From Nitrosopumilaceae archaeon (lineage in GTDB: Archaea > Thermoproteota > Nitrososphaeria > Nitrososphaerales > Nitrosopumilaceae): a stretch of 64,000 bases of DNA. The stretch lies in NCBI GenBank assembly GCA_900620265.3, contig UYNY03000031.1, forward strand, positions 1 through 64,000. The letters are read 5' to 3'. Under the pieces are notes generated by a model. The model saw only the letters and a list, made by a program, of their open reading frames with translations, made no database searches and was not told the origin of the DNA. Made by a program: the position numbers and the translations under genes. This document shows, piece by piece, positions 1 to 7,468 of the stretch (positions within the stretch are counted from its first letter, which is position 1; every line of letters begins with the position of its first letter).

Positions 1-484
1 TGTAGATGCCGGCGTTCATCCACGAGCCGGGCACCTCCCCCTTCTCCCCAAAGCCGGCCACGCGCGGGCCGTCAAGGTCCAGCACGCCGTAGCTGCTCCT
101 GAGCGGGACGGCCGCCACGGAGCGCGGCGCGTCGAGCATCGCCCCGAGGTCGATGTCGGTTATGACGTCGCCGTTCATTATGATGAACGGGCCGCGCCTG
201 CCCCTGGCGGCCCTCTTTGCGGCGCCCGCCGTCCCGAGCGGGGACCTCTCCTCCGAGACGTCGACGCGCATGCCGCGCCCGGCCCTCGCCGCATAATCCG
301 CGAGGAGCCCGGCCTTGTAGCCGGCGCAGACGGTGACGTCGCGGATGCCGTGCCGCCCGAGGTGCCGCAGCTGCCACCCCAGTATCGGGACGTTGAGCAC
401 CGGCACGAGCGGCTTTGGAAGATAGTCGGTGACGGGCCGCAGCCGCTTCCCGAGCCCGCCTGCCAGTATCAGGGCGCGGGCCAT
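1..484 (-). CDS. Sugar-phosphate nucleotidyltransferase, 3' end cut by window edge
   Basis: Reading leftward from ATG at 484, 161 codons are visible and the frame runs off the window. The N-terminus has the nucleotide-binding signature LAGGLGKRLRP, then PKPLVPVLNVP, a GTAGA stretch and a FIIMNGDVITD metal-site motif, as in NTP_transferase enzymes that make NDP-sugars from sugar-1-phosphate and NTP (glucose-1-phosphate thymidylyl- or mannose-1-phosphate guanylyltransferase). The specificity-determining C-terminal half is missing, so substrate cannot be assigned. One base separates it from the zinc-ribbon gene upstream, so it is probably the third gene of a leftward operon. Likely role: activated sugars for surface glycans. 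Confidence 0.85.
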   Translation of the reverse strand, partial: MARALILAGGLGKRLRPVTDYLPKPLVPVLNVPILGWQLRHLGRHGIRDVTVCAGYKAGLLADYAARAGRGMRVDVSEERSPLGTAGAAKRAARGRRGPFIIMNGDVITDIDLGAMLDAPRSVAAVPLRSSYGVLDLDGPRVAGFGEKGEVPGSWMNAGIY

Positions 485-485
485 G

Positions 486-602
486 TCATTCCGTGAGCCT
501 GTGGTGCAGCTCCATATAGCACTCCTTGCACCACCCCTCAAAGTTGGTGTGCTCGCAGTCGTACGTCCTGCCCCCGGCCCCGCACGAGCCGCAGGAGGCC
601 AC
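486..602 (-). CDS. 38-aa zinc-ribbon-like protein
   Basis: A GTG at 602 follows a GGAGGT sequence and starts a 38-residue protein beginning MASCGSCGAG. It holds two CxxC pairs (Cys4/Cys7 and Cys25/Cys28) plus Cys15 and His17, the spacing of a single zinc ribbon. It starts immediately after the stop of the membrane-protein gene and ends one base before the nucleotidyltransferase, so all three are probably cotranscribed. The function is unknown; such mini zinc ribbons are common in thaumarchaea and may bind nucleic acid or protein. Confidence 0.7.
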   Translation of the reverse strand: MASCGSCGAGGRTYDCEHTNFEGWCKECYMELHHRLTE

Positions 603-604
603 CG

Positions 605-940
605 CTAGGACCTCCAGATCTTTACGGCTCCAAGGCCGGCCTGGACCGCCCCGGGCGCCGCCAGCACGGCCCCCATCGAGCCGCCGTCCCCGCTGGTCGC
701 GATCCCGCCTGCTATTATCATCGCCCCCGACGCTATTATCATCGCGCCCAGCCCCCTCGAGGGCTCGCGCCACGTTATCGCGAACGCCACGAACGGAAGT
801 ATGAGGGCGGGGCCGCCAAGTATCATGCCGCGCTCGCGGTCCTCGAGCGGCAGCAGGCCGCCGGCCGCGACGTCCGCCCCGTAGATGCCGAGCAGGACGA
901 GCGAGATGCCGGCCAGTACCACCGCCGCCGCAAGTGCCAT
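605..940 (-). CDS. Small integral membrane protein (111 aa)
   Basis: The protein starts MALAAAVVLAGISLVLLGIY and has about four hydrophobic segments (near residues 3-20, 40-57, 65-80 and 86-105), with a charged EDRERG loop between the first two. I recognise no family. The start is set by a box A (GTTTATTAGG on the minus strand, 962-971) about 27 bp upstream of the ATG at 940, giving a leaderless mRNA. It leads an apparent operon with the small zinc-ribbon gene and the nucleotidyltransferase, which hints at an envelope or glycan role, but that is context only. Confidence 0.65.
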   Translation of the reverse strand: MALAAAVVLAGISLVLLGIYGADVAAGGLLPLEDRERGMILGGPALILPFVAFAITWREPSRGLGAMIIASGAMIIAGGIATSGDGGSMGAVLAAPGAVQAGLGAVKIWRS

Positions 941-961
941 GCGCGCGCCGCGGGAATATCA

Positions 962-971
962 CCTAATAAAC
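962..971 (-). promoter_or_regulatory. Box A of the membrane protein/zinc ribbon/nucleotidyltransferase operon
   Basis: GTTTATTAGG on the minus strand is centred 27 bp upstream of the ATG at 940, the archaeal TATA-to-start distance expected for a leaderless transcript. It lies in the short gap after purK. Confidence 0.6.
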
Positions 972-2090
972 CTAGCAGGGGCGCACCGCTAGATCCAGTG
1001 ATCGCGACCTCTCAAGCAGCGAGCCGGCCGGGCCGCCGACCAGCGTGGCGTGCCCGAGCTTTCTTGACGGCCTCGACTCGGCCTTGCCGTACATCTTGAG
1101 GTGGACGCCGTCCCCGGGATCCGGCGGCGGCACGTAGGGGCCCTCGAACCCGGCCGGGCCCAGTATGTTCTGCATGACGGCGTCGCAGAGCAGGTCAGTG
1201 GGGCCAAGCTCCATGCCGAGGACGGCCCGGAGGTGCTGCTCGAACTGCGAGGTCGCGCACGACTGGAGCGTGTGGTGCCCCGAGTTGTGCACCCTCGGGG
1301 CAATCTCGTTGACCATGACGTCCCCGCCCTCGACGAACATCTCGATCCCAAAGACGCCCGCCCCCTCGAGGGCGTCCATGACGTCGCCGGCAAGGCGCCC
1401 GGCGGACTCGGCCACCCCCGACGGGATCCTGGCCGGGGCGACGGTGGTGCGCAGTATGCCGTCGCCGTGGATGTTCTCGACCGGCGCGTAGGTGGCCGTC
1501 CCGCCGGCGCCGCGCGCGGCGATGACCGATATCTCGGCGTCAAAGTCCACGCGCCGCTCCGCAAGGAGCGGCCTGTCCCCAAAGTACTCGAGGGCCGCGC
1601 GGGCGTCTCCTGCCGAGCGCACCATGTAGTTTCCCCTGCCGTCGTACCCGCCGCGCCTTGCCTTGACGACCATCGGGAGGCCGAGGCGGCCGGACGTGCC
1701 GGCGATGTCGGCCGGATCCACGCCCTCGAACTCCGGGACCGGGATCCCCCGCCCCCTGAGGAACTCCTTTTGCAGCAGCTTGTCCTGGATGGTGCGGAGC
1801 GTGCCCGGCGGGGGCTGGACCTCGGCGCGGCGCGAGGCGGCCTCGAGGTGCCCCGGGTCCCCCGACTCGATCTCGTACGTGATTATGTCGCACTCGGAGG
1901 CAAGGCGCATTATCGCCTCGCCGTCATCATATGCTGCCCGGATCTGGCGCGCGCCGGCCAGCGCCGCCGGGCAGCCGTCCCCGGGATCGAGCACCACCAC
2001 CCCGGAGACCTGGCCGGGCATGCGGGCGGCCGCCTCTGCAAGCATCATGCCAAGCTGCCCCCCTCCTATTATCCCGAGGACCCTTGCCAC
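972..2090 (-). CDS. purK: N5-carboxyaminoimidazole ribonucleotide synthase PurK
   Basis: ATP-grasp enzyme that carboxylates AIR with bicarbonate to N5-CAIR in de novo purine synthesis. The N-terminus VLGIIGGGQLGMML is the typical PurK Rossmann motif; the central part has the ATP-grasp signature MVVKARRGGYDGRGNYMV, followed by EISVIAARGAGG and the metal/phosphate region VNEIAPRVHNSGHHT. I chose the GTG at 2090 (372 aa) because a box A (2111-2120) sits 27 bp upstream and the protein then begins just before the Rossmann strand; the upstream ATG at 2123 would overlap the promoter. It is divergent from purE, the next enzyme, so the pair is a split purine locus. Confidence 0.93.
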   Translation of the reverse strand: MARVLGIIGGGQLGMMLAEAAARMPGQVSGVVVLDPGDGCPAALAGARQIRAAYDDGEAIMRLASECDIITYEIESGDPGHLEAASRRAEVQPPPGTLRTIQDKLLQKEFLRGRGIPVPEFEGVDPADIAGTSGRLGLPMVVKARRGGYDGRGNYMVRSAGDARAALEYFGDRPLLAERRVDFDAEISVIAARGAGGTATYAPVENIHGDGILRTTVAPARIPSGVAESAGRLAGDVMDALEGAGVFGIEMFVEGGDVMVNEIAPRVHNSGHHTLQSCATSQFEQHLRAVLGMELGPTDLLCDAVMQNILGPAGFEGPYVPPPDPGDGVHLKMYGKAESRPSRKLGHATLVGGPAGSLLERSRSLDLAVRPC

Positions 2091-2110
2091 GCGGCGGGCG
2101 GGCCGGGCCG

Positions 2111-2120
2111 CCAATATAGG
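2111..2120 (-). promoter_or_regulatory. Box A for purK
   Basis: CCTATATTGG on the minus strand, centred about 27 bp upstream of GTG 2090. It decides the purK start against the longer open frame that begins at ATG 2123. Confidence 0.65.
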
Positions 2121-2129
2121 CATTAGGCA

Positions 2130-2137
2130 TATTTAGA
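2130..2137 (+). promoter_or_regulatory. Box A for purE
   Basis: TATTTAGA is centred about 25-27 bp upstream of the purE ATG at 2158. Together with the purK box at 2111-2120, the two divergent purine genes have separate, adjacent TATA elements. Confidence 0.55.
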
Positions 2138-2157
2138 TCCCCCGCGCCGGCCCCGGC

Positions 2158-2712
2158 ATGGCTCGCGGGCCCCTTGCCGGGATCATCATGGGATCCTCGT
2201 CGGACGGCGCCGTGATGCGCGGGGCCGCCGGCGTTCTTGACGAGCTCGGCGTGCCGCACGAGGACATGATAATATCGGCCCACAGGACGCCCGACCGCAT
2301 TGGGTGGTACGCGCGGCACGCCGAGGAGGCGGGCATCAGGGTGGTGGTGGCGGGCGCGGGCGGCTCGGCCCACCTGCCGGGGATGGTCGCCTCGCACACG
2401 GTCCTGCCGGTGGTCGGCGTCCCGATAGCGCGGGGCGGGGCCGGCTCGGGGCCGAGGGGGGCGCCGCCGTCGCTAGGATCGTCCCTCGGCGGGCTTGACG
2501 CGCTGCTCTCCATGTCGGAGATGCCCACCGGCACGCCGGTCGCGGTGGTGGGCCCCAACAGGGCCGCCAACGCCGGGCTGCTTGCGGCAAGGATCATCGC
2601 GCTCGGCTCGCCGCAGCTGCAGAAAAGGCTGGCCGCCCGGGCCGGCGCGGCCCGCGCAAGGGTCGAGAAAGAGTCGGCCAGGCTTGCAAGGACGGGCCTC
2701 CGCGGCTCCTAG
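2158..2712 (+). CDS. purE: N5-carboxyaminoimidazole ribonucleotide mutase PurE
   Basis: Class I PurE converts N5-CAIR, the PurK product, to CAIR. Family motifs are in order: GIIMGSSSDG (phosphate loop), IISAHRTPDRIGWY (catalytic His in SAHR), VVVAGAGGSAHLPGMVASHT and LPVVGVPI. The 184-residue length includes a C-terminal helix rich in Lys/Arg/Glu beyond the roughly 160-residue core. ATG 2158 is leaderless relative to box A 2130-2137. Its last bases overlap the end of the convergent ilvA gene by 4 nt. Confidence 0.95.
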   Translation: MARGPLAGIIMGSSSDGAVMRGAAGVLDELGVPHEDMIISAHRTPDRIGWYARHAEEAGIRVVVAGAGGSAHLPGMVASHTVLPVVGVPIARGGAGSGPRGAPPSLGSSLGGLDALLSMSEMPTGTPVAVVGPNRAANAGLLAARIIALGSPQLQKRLAARAGAARARVEKESARLARTGLRGS

Positions 2713-3917
2713 CTGAGCAGCCTAAAGCTTACGCCCTTTGAGCGCAGCGACGCTATCAGCCTCTCTGACTGCTCCCTGCCCTGCGTCTCGAGGTTCAGCG
2801 TCACGCCGGCCGAGCCGGCGCTGATGCCGGAGCTGAGCCTGTCGTGGATCACCTCGACGATGTTTGCGCCCCCCGACGTCACCTCGTCGACGATCTCCTT
2901 GAACGCGCCCGGCCTGTCAGGCAGCAGCACGGAGACCTTTAGGAGGCGGCCGGTGGCCGCAAGCCCCTTGTCGACTATCTGGCCGAGCAGGTACATGTCG
3001 ATGTTGCCGCCTGCGAGCACGGCGGCCACCTTCTTGCCGGGGGACGGCCTCCTTGATATGAGGTACGCGAGGCTGGCGGCGCCGGCCGGCTCGACGACGA
3101 ACTTTGTGCGCTCCATCAGCAGGAACATGGCCTCCGTTATCTCCGAGTCGTCGACCAGGACCACCTCGTCTATGAGCCTCGAGACTATCTCAAACGTCAT
3201 GGATCCGGGGCGCCTGACTGCGATCCCGTCGGCGATGGTGCGCCCTCCCTCGGTGGAGACGAGCCGCCCCTCCCGGACGGAGTCGTGCATGGACGCGTGC
3301 GACCTTGACTGGACGCCCACCACGCGGACGTCCGGCCTCGAGCCCTTGACCGCAAGCAGGATTCCGGCGGCAAGCCCGCCCCCGCCCACCGGCATGTATA
3401 TCTCCTCGACGTCCGGCAGGTCCTCGAGTATCTCAAGCCCGACGACCCCCTGCGCCGCGATCACGTGCGGGTCGTCAAAGGCGTGTATCATCACGGCCCC
3501 CGTCCTCTCCGAGATGGCCGCCGCCTCCGTGTGCGCCTCGTCGTAGCTCGTCCCCGTCAGGACGACCTCGGCCCCGTACCCGCGCGTGGCGGCCACCTTT
3601 GCCGGCGAGGCGTTCCTCGGCATCACGATCGTGCACCGTATCCCCTCCAGCGAGGAGGCGTACGCCACCCCCTGGGCGTGGTTGCCGGCGGACGCGGCCA
3701 CGACGCCGCGGGCCCTCTCCGACTCTGGCATCGAGCGTATCTTGTGGTATGCGCCGCGTATCTTGAACGAGCCGGTCTTCTGCATGAACTCGGCCTTGAG
3801 GTGCACCTCCGAGCCGGTCATCTTGCTGAACGCCGGCGAGCTTATGAGCGGCGTCCTCTTTATGCCGCCCCCGACGGACTCGGCGGCCCGCCTGACGTCC
3901 TCGTACGTGGGTCCCAT
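2709..3917 (-). CDS. ilvA: Threonine ammonia-lyase (biosynthetic type, C-terminal ACT domain)
   Basis: PLP enzyme deaminating threonine to 2-oxobutyrate, the first committed step to isoleucine. Residues 47-56 give KTGSFKIRGA with PLP Lys52; AASAGNHAQGVAY and the glycine-rich phosphate loop PVGGGGLAAG follow. After about residue 325 an ACT-type segment begins (LLKVSVLLPDRPGAFKEIVD), which in this family binds regulatory amino acids, so feedback control is likely. Length 402 aa is normal for the single-ACT form. A box A (3939-3947, minus strand) lies 27 bp upstream of ATG 3917. ilvD, later in the same pathway, is at 27.2 kb. Confidence 0.93.
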   Translation of the reverse strand: MGPTYEDVRRAAESVGGGIKRTPLISSPAFSKMTGSEVHLKAEFMQKTGSFKIRGAYHKIRSMPESERARGVVAASAGNHAQGVAYASSLEGIRCTIVMPRNASPAKVAATRGYGAEVVLTGTSYDEAHTEAAAISERTGAVMIHAFDDPHVIAAQGVVGLEILEDLPDVEEIYMPVGGGGLAAGILLAVKGSRPDVRVVGVQSRSHASMHDSVREGRLVSTEGGRTIADGIAVRRPGSMTFEIVSRLIDEVVLVDDSEITEAMFLLMERTKFVVEPAGAASLAYLISRRPSPGKKVAAVLAGGNIDMYLLGQIVDKGLAATGRLLKVSVLLPDRPGAFKEIVDEVTSGGANIVEVIHDRLSSGISAGSAGVTLNLETQGREQSERLIASLRSKGVSFRLLS

Positions 3918-3948
3918 GCGCCGGCGGTCGGCGGCGGCGTATTTGACT

Positions 3949-4767
3949 TTATGGGCGGCGCGCCCGCCCCAGCGCGTCGGCCAGTGCGTCGAGGAGGGCG
4001 CCGATGTCGCGCTCGGCGGCCGGCGTGATCCCCGGCAGCCCGTCCCCCTCGAGATCCACGGAGAACGCCGCGCCCTCCTCGCCCGTCGCCAGCCGCGCCT
4101 CGTCTATGAGTACCTGCTCCGTCCCGTACGTCTCGACCAGGTGCGAGTCAAGCTCGGCAAGCAGGCTCTTCCTCCTGTCCAGTATGGCGCCCGCCCCGCC
4201 GCCGGCGGCGCCGTCGGCCATCCCCGAGACCCTGCCGAGCAGGTCCTCGTCGTTGTAGAGCGCCTCGAATATCTCCTGCACGCCGCCGTCGCCGGCCGCC
4301 CCCAGCCCCTCCCGGGCCGCCTCGTCCCCGCGGGACGCGGCCCGGCGCTGCGCCTCCTCGGCCGACGCGGCAAGGCGCTCAAGCTCCCTCTGGCACTCGA
4401 CGACCCTCTGCTCGGGCCGGTAGTACAGCAGCGCGTGGTACTGGATGGCAAGGTGCGCCCCGATCACGTATCCGGGGATCTCGGCCTCGAGCCTTACAAA
4501 GAGGCGCCGCGTCCCGCCCCCGCCCCCGTACTCGGGGCCCCTCGCGGTCCACCCCCCGAGGAGCGAGGCGACCTGTCCCATGTACGAGTGGACGGCGCCC
4601 GGGTCAAAGGTCGACTGGGAGGTGACGGTGGCATCTGCCAGCATCACCCGGGCCTGGCGGGGCCTTGTCATCTCGCCGACCGCCCCGAGGAACGTGCCCG
4701 CCATCGCCGTGCATGCGTCGCCGAGGCGTGCGGCCGCCCCCTCCCCGCGCCCCGCGCCGAGCCTCAC
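3949..4767 (-). CDS. Conserved-looking protein of unknown function (272 aa)
   Basis: I do not recognise the family. The protein is soluble, with a middle part (GYVIGAHLAIQYHALLYYRP) followed by a charged, probably coiled-coil region (RVVECQRELERLAASAEEAQ, then many Ala/Glu/Arg) and an acidic C-terminus. Codon use is normal for the window and the frame is intact. I prefer GTG 4767 to the longer TTG start at 4776 because the box A at 4791-4800 lies 27 bp upstream of it. It is transcribed away from the zinc-ribbon/cyclase operon. Confidence 0.55.
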   Translation of the reverse strand: MRLGAGRGEGAAARLGDACTAMAGTFLGAVGEMTRPRQARVMLADATVTSQSTFDPGAVHSYMGQVASLLGGWTARGPEYGGGGGTRRLFVRLEAEIPGYVIGAHLAIQYHALLYYRPEQRVVECQRELERLAASAEEAQRRAASRGDEAAREGLGAAGDGGVQEIFEALYNDEDLLGRVSGMADGAAGGGAGAILDRRKSLLAELDSHLVETYGTEQVLIDEARLATGEEGAAFSVDLEGDGLPGITPAAERDIGALLDALADALGRARRP

Positions 4768-4790
4768 GCCGCTCAAGGCCCCGCCCCCGC

Positions 4791-4800
4791 CATTAAAGCT
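4791..4800 (-). promoter_or_regulatory. Box A deciding the start at 4767
   Basis: AGCTTTAATG on the minus strand, centred 27-28 bp upstream of GTG 4767. A separate plus-strand element, CCTAAATAC at 4810-4818, sits 27 bp before the ATG at 4840. Confidence 0.55.
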
Positions 4801-4839
4801 TCACTAATGCCTAAATACGCAGGCGGCGGGGGGTAGGGC

Positions 4840-4959
4840 ATGGGGGAGCTGATCCAGTGCACCATCTGCTATAGGGAGATCTCCGAGTACTACCACCCAA
4901 AGTACAGGGGGCTGAGGGGCAGGTGTCCGGGCTGCGGGATCGACTTTCCCCTGGAATAG
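4840..4959 (+). CDS. 39-aa zinc-ribbon protein, first gene of the cyclase operon
   Basis: MGELIQCTICYREISEYY opens a 39-residue protein with two CxxC knuckles (Cys7/Cys10 and Cys30/Cys33), the full ligand set of one zinc ribbon. Box A CCTAAATAC (4810-4818) puts the transcription start at the ATG. Only 3 nt separate its stop from the class III cyclase, so the two are almost certainly cotranscribed. Function unknown; a cyclase-linked adaptor or regulator is possible but unproven. Confidence 0.75.
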   Translation: MGELIQCTICYREISEYYHPKYRGLRGRCPGCGIDFPLE

Positions 4960-4962
4960 GGC

Positions 4963-5772
4963 ATGGCGGACAGCCGGGCCGAGAACGCGGGGACCGTCGA
5001 CATGCTCCTCGGCAGGCGGCAGGAGAAGGTCCTTGACACCGAGAGCATGATGCTCGAGGTGCAGACGAGGGTGTGGAAGTCGCTGAAGAAGGGGTACGAG
5101 TACTCCGTCCTGATAGACGAGTCAGACAGGTTCCTCAGGAAGAACGTGCTCGGCTCGCTGAACATGGTGGTGCTGTACGTGGACCTGGTCGGATCGACCA
5201 CCATGACGCTCGAGATGCCGGCCGAGAAGGTGGCGACGATCGTCAGCTCGTTCTCGCAGGAGATGGCGATCCTGATACGCCAGTACAGGGGGTTCGTGCT
5301 AAAGTTCGTCGGCGACGCGGTGATAGGCTACTTTGTAGGGGAGGAGAGCGGGTCGCAGGCCTCCGAGAACGCCGTGGGGTGCGCAAAGTCCATGATCACG
5401 GTGATCCAGAGGGGGATAAACCCGATACTGAACCAGTACGACTATCCGGACCTGCGGATAAAGGTGGGGCTCGACTACGGGCAGAACATCGTGGTAAGAT
5501 ACAGCACGGATCCCGAGCGGGCGCGCGTCGACCTGATGGGGCCGGCGATGAACATCGCGGCCAAGATACAGGGGATGGCAAGGCCGAACCAGATACTGAT
5601 AGGCGAGGACGTCTACAAGAGGGCGCACCCGGACACGAGGTCCGAGTTCAGGGAGGCGGTCTGGCAGCCCGGCGAGTGGAAGTACAGGTCAAGGACCACC
5701 GGCAACATATACGGGGTGTACGAGCACGTCGATCAGACGCCGAACCGCCCGGGGCACTCGACGTGCTCGTAG
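4963..5772 (+). CDS. Class III adenylate/guanylate cyclase-domain protein
   Basis: A 269-aa cytosolic protein whose residues about 65-255 form a class III cyclase homology domain. Visible residues are the two metal-binding aspartates, Asp74 in YVDLVGST and Asp118 in KFVGDAVIGYF, then Asp190 and Asn197 in VDLMGPAMNIAAKIQ, matching the purine-specificity Asp and transition-state Asn. The usual transition-state Arg is Lys201. The roughly 60 N-terminal residues are a charged helical region that may transmit a signal; there is no membrane segment. It could make cAMP or cGMP, but the Arg-to-Lys change leaves activity open. Its 3' end overlaps the convergent zinc-finger gene by 40 nt. Confidence 0.85.
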   Translation: MADSRAENAGTVDMLLGRRQEKVLDTESMMLEVQTRVWKSLKKGYEYSVLIDESDRFLRKNVLGSLNMVVLYVDLVGSTTMTLEMPAEKVATIVSSFSQEMAILIRQYRGFVLKFVGDAVIGYFVGEESGSQASENAVGCAKSMITVIQRGINPILNQYDYPDLRIKVGLDYGQNIVVRYSTDPERARVDLMGPAMNIAAKIQGMARPNQILIGEDVYKRAHPDTRSEFREAVWQPGEWKYRSRTTGNIYGVYEHVDQTPNRPGHSTCS

Positions 5773-5873
5773 TGGTGCTCGGTGAGGCGGTCCTGCACCA
5801 CGTAGATGACTATCTTGTGCAGGTCCCCCTCCCGTATCGGCCCCTTGCAGACGAGGCAGGTCTTGTCGGCCAT
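5733..5873 (-). CDS. 46-aa Cys/His-rich protein convergent with the cyclase
   Basis: ATG 5873 starts MADKTCLVCKGPIREGDLHK. Cys6 and Cys9 form a CxxC; His19, His33, His34, His37 and Cys40 supply further possible zinc ligands. It ends inside the last 13 codons of the cyclase gene, on the other strand. A TATA at 5900-5908 lies about 30 bp upstream. It is too short for standard gene callers, but the codon pattern and metal-ligand spacing support a real gene of unknown function. Confidence 0.6.
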   Translation of the reverse strand: MADKTCLVCKGPIREGDLHKIVIYVVQDRLTEHHYEHVECPGRFGV

Positions 5874-5899
5874 TGCGATCAGGCCCCCTCGGGGGCAAA

Positions 5900-5908
5900 T
5901 CTATAAGG
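5900..5908. promoter_or_regulatory. Shared TATA between a zinc-finger gene and a Pro/Gly/Met-rich gene
   Basis: TCTATAAGG lies between divergent starts at 5873 (about 30 bp) and 5937 (about 33 bp) and is the only AT-rich element in the gap. An inverted repeat AGCTC-N5-GAGCT at about 5919-5933 lies between it and the plus-strand start. Confidence 0.45.
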
Positions 5909-5936
5909 ATCTGCGATCAGCTCTAGTTGAGCTAGG

Positions 5937-6419
5937 ATGGATCCGGGATCACGCGGCACGGGGCGCCCCACGCCTGAGGCAAGGATGAAATATGGCCGCG
6001 CCGGGCCCCCCGGCATGGATTGGGAGGAGCGCAACCCCGGGCTGCGTATGGGGCTTGACCCGGGGGCGCCGCACGAGGCGCTGCTCTTCCCGAGGATGCC
6101 GCCGGGCACTCCCCCCGGCCTGCAGATCGGCATGCCGCCCGGGATGAGGCCGCCGGCGGGGCCGGGCGCGATCCCCGGCGCGATCCCCGGCATGGCACCA
6201 GGCGCGGGGGCAGGCGGCCCGCCCGGCCTCGAGGCGTTCCAGCACGCGTACAGGATGCGCGCCGGCGCCCTTCTCCGGGCCGCGCGCCGCCCGGTGGAGC
6301 CGGGGCACCCGCTCGAGCCGGACGGCGGGTCGGCAGCGGCGCTGCGCGCCGAGGTGGAGGGGCTGCGCGCCGAGAACGCCGAGCTGCGCAAAAAGATCGC
6401 GGGATCTGACGAGGGATGA
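5937..6419 (+). CDS. Pro/Gly/Met-rich low-complexity protein with C-terminal coiled coil (160 aa)
   Basis: Residues about 45-100 are a low-complexity tract of Pro, Gly, Met and Ala (GAIPGAIPGMAPGAGAGGPP and similar). The C-terminus is a leucine/alanine/glutamate heptad helix (ALRAEVEGLRAENAELRKKI) that should form a coiled coil. No signal peptide. I cannot name a family. The stop overlaps the next start (ATGA at 6416), so it is translationally coupled to the following gene. The start could also be an internal ATG such as 5986; 5937 gives the longest frame. Confidence 0.5.
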   Translation: MDPGSRGTGRPTPEARMKYGRAGPPGMDWEERNPGLRMGLDPGAPHEALLFPRMPPGTPPGLQIGMPPGMRPPAGPGAIPGAIPGMAPGAGAGGPPGLEAFQHAYRMRAGALLRAARRPVEPGHPLEPDGGSAAALRAEVEGLRAENAELRKKIAGSDEG

Positions 6420-6817
6420 GCGGCGGCACGCCGGCCGACAAGTGGAGGCAGATGGTCGCAGAGCACAAGGAGCGCTGCCGCCGGATGGTCGACTCGTCGC
6501 CGCACGTGAGGTACGCCGGCGCCATCAACAGGTACGGGCGGACGCTCACCGGCGCGAGGCGGCACACCACGAGGCCGCTGATGCGCCCCGAGGACGCCAG
6601 GAACGAGTTCTTTGTGGCGTCGGGGATAACAGAGCAGCGAAGATCCACGTCGGCCCGGCTCGGGGCGTTTGACCACGCCGTCCTCGCGCACGCAAAGGTC
6701 TACGTCATACTGCTGCGCCGCGCCGGCGTCATGTACTACGTGTCGGTGGAGAAGGGGGCCGGCGACATCGAGGGGATCGTCAGGGGGCTCAAGAGGGCCG
6801 CCTCTAGGCGGGCGTGA
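6416..6817 (+). CDS. Conserved thaumarchaeal-type hypothetical protein (133 aa)
   Basis: The sequence pattern SPHVRYAGAINRYGRTLTG, then PLMRPEDARNEFFVASG, then VLAHAKVYVILL and VMYYVSVEKG resembles a small thaumarchaeal family that I think is the DUF6659 type; I cannot verify this. Alternating beta strands and helices suggest a compact alpha/beta fold. Its ATG overlaps the stop of the upstream coiled-coil protein, so the two products may interact. The 3' end overlaps the convergent VOC gene by 14 nt. Confidence 0.6.
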   Translation: MSGGTPADKWRQMVAEHKERCRRMVDSSPHVRYAGAINRYGRTLTGARRHTTRPLMRPEDARNEFFVASGITEQRRSTSARLGAFDHAVLAHAKVYVILLRRAGVMYYVSVEKGAGDIEGIVRGLKRAASRRA

Positions 6818-7217
6818 ACCCCTGGTAGCCGCTCGTCTGCTGCGCCGTGTCCTCAAAGTTCGGCTCGAAGAGCGATATCAGGTAGTCGTCCGGATCCAGT
6901 ATGACGGCGTTCTTGCCGGCGTCCTTGTCCACGATGTCGCGGTAGATCCGCACCCCCCTCTGGCGCATCTCCTCCACCGCCGAGGCCACGTCCCCGACCA
7001 GGAAGCCGATGGTGATGCCGTTCTCTATCGAGCTGCCTATGTGCTGGGCCGTCAGCGACGCCGGGTGCAGGCTCAGCAGGGCCCCCGACGTGCCAAGGTC
7101 CACCCAGGAGCGGCGCTGGTTCTTGATGGGGAGCCCTATCACCTCGTTGTAGAACTTTACGGAGACGTCAAGATCCTTTACCGCCAGTATCACGTTGCCC
7201 ACCTTTTTGATCTTCAC
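6804..7217 (-). CDS. VOC superfamily (glyoxalase/dioxygenase-fold) protein
   Basis: A 137-aa single-chain vicinal-oxygen-chelate protein: VGNVILAVKDLDVSVKFYNE gives the first beta-alpha-beta unit, GITIGFLVGDVASAVEEMRQ the second, and VILDPDDYLISLFEPN the last strand with the metal-binding Glu. The usual first metal ligand (His in the first strand) appears to be Asn8, so metal chemistry may differ and substrate cannot be predicted. Starts at GTG 7217 with a box A (GAGATTTTTAAGC on the minus strand) 27 bp upstream. Confidence 0.8.
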   Translation of the reverse strand: MKIKKVGNVILAVKDLDVSVKFYNEVIGLPIKNQRRSWVDLGTSGALLSLHPASLTAQHIGSSIENGITIGFLVGDVASAVEEMRQRGVRIYRDIVDKDAGKNAVILDPDDYLISLFEPNFEDTAQQTSGYQGFTPA

Positions 7218-7249
7218 GGGCTACCACGCCCCCGCCCTGCTTAAAAATC

Positions 7250-7468
7250 TCACTCTACGCCCACCATCGTCTCTGTCCTCTCGACCCCCGAGATCGCCTG
7301 TATCTGGCACGCCACGTCCCGTATCATGCCGAGGTCCTCCACGTCGGCCACGGCTACCGCGTCAAACTGGCCGCTGGTGGGGAACGAGTACGTGACCTGG
7401 GCGACCTTGCGGAGGCGGGCCGCTATCAGCTTCTTGGGGGACCTGACCAGGATTATCGCCCTTACCAT
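7250..7468 (-). CDS. Stand-alone Lrp/AsnC effector-binding (RAM) domain, second copy
   Basis: A 72-aa protein with the RAM/ACT-like fold of Lrp regulators but no helix-turn-helix: RAIILVRSPKKLIAARLRKV, SGQFDAVAVADVEDLGMIRD, and ERTETMVGVE as the last strand. Free-standing RAM proteins bind amino acids and can associate with full-length Lrp proteins. It overlaps the preceding RAM gene by 7 nt in the same operon, so a hetero-oligomer is plausible. Confidence 0.8.
   Translation of the reverse strand: MVRAIILVRSPKKLIAARLRKVAQVTYSFPTSGQFDAVAVADVEDLGMIRDVACQIQAISGVERTETMVGVE

Noticed and set aside
3586-4836. 416-codon plus-strand frame
   Set aside because: Antisense shadow of ilvA and the 272-aa gene; no motif or promoter.
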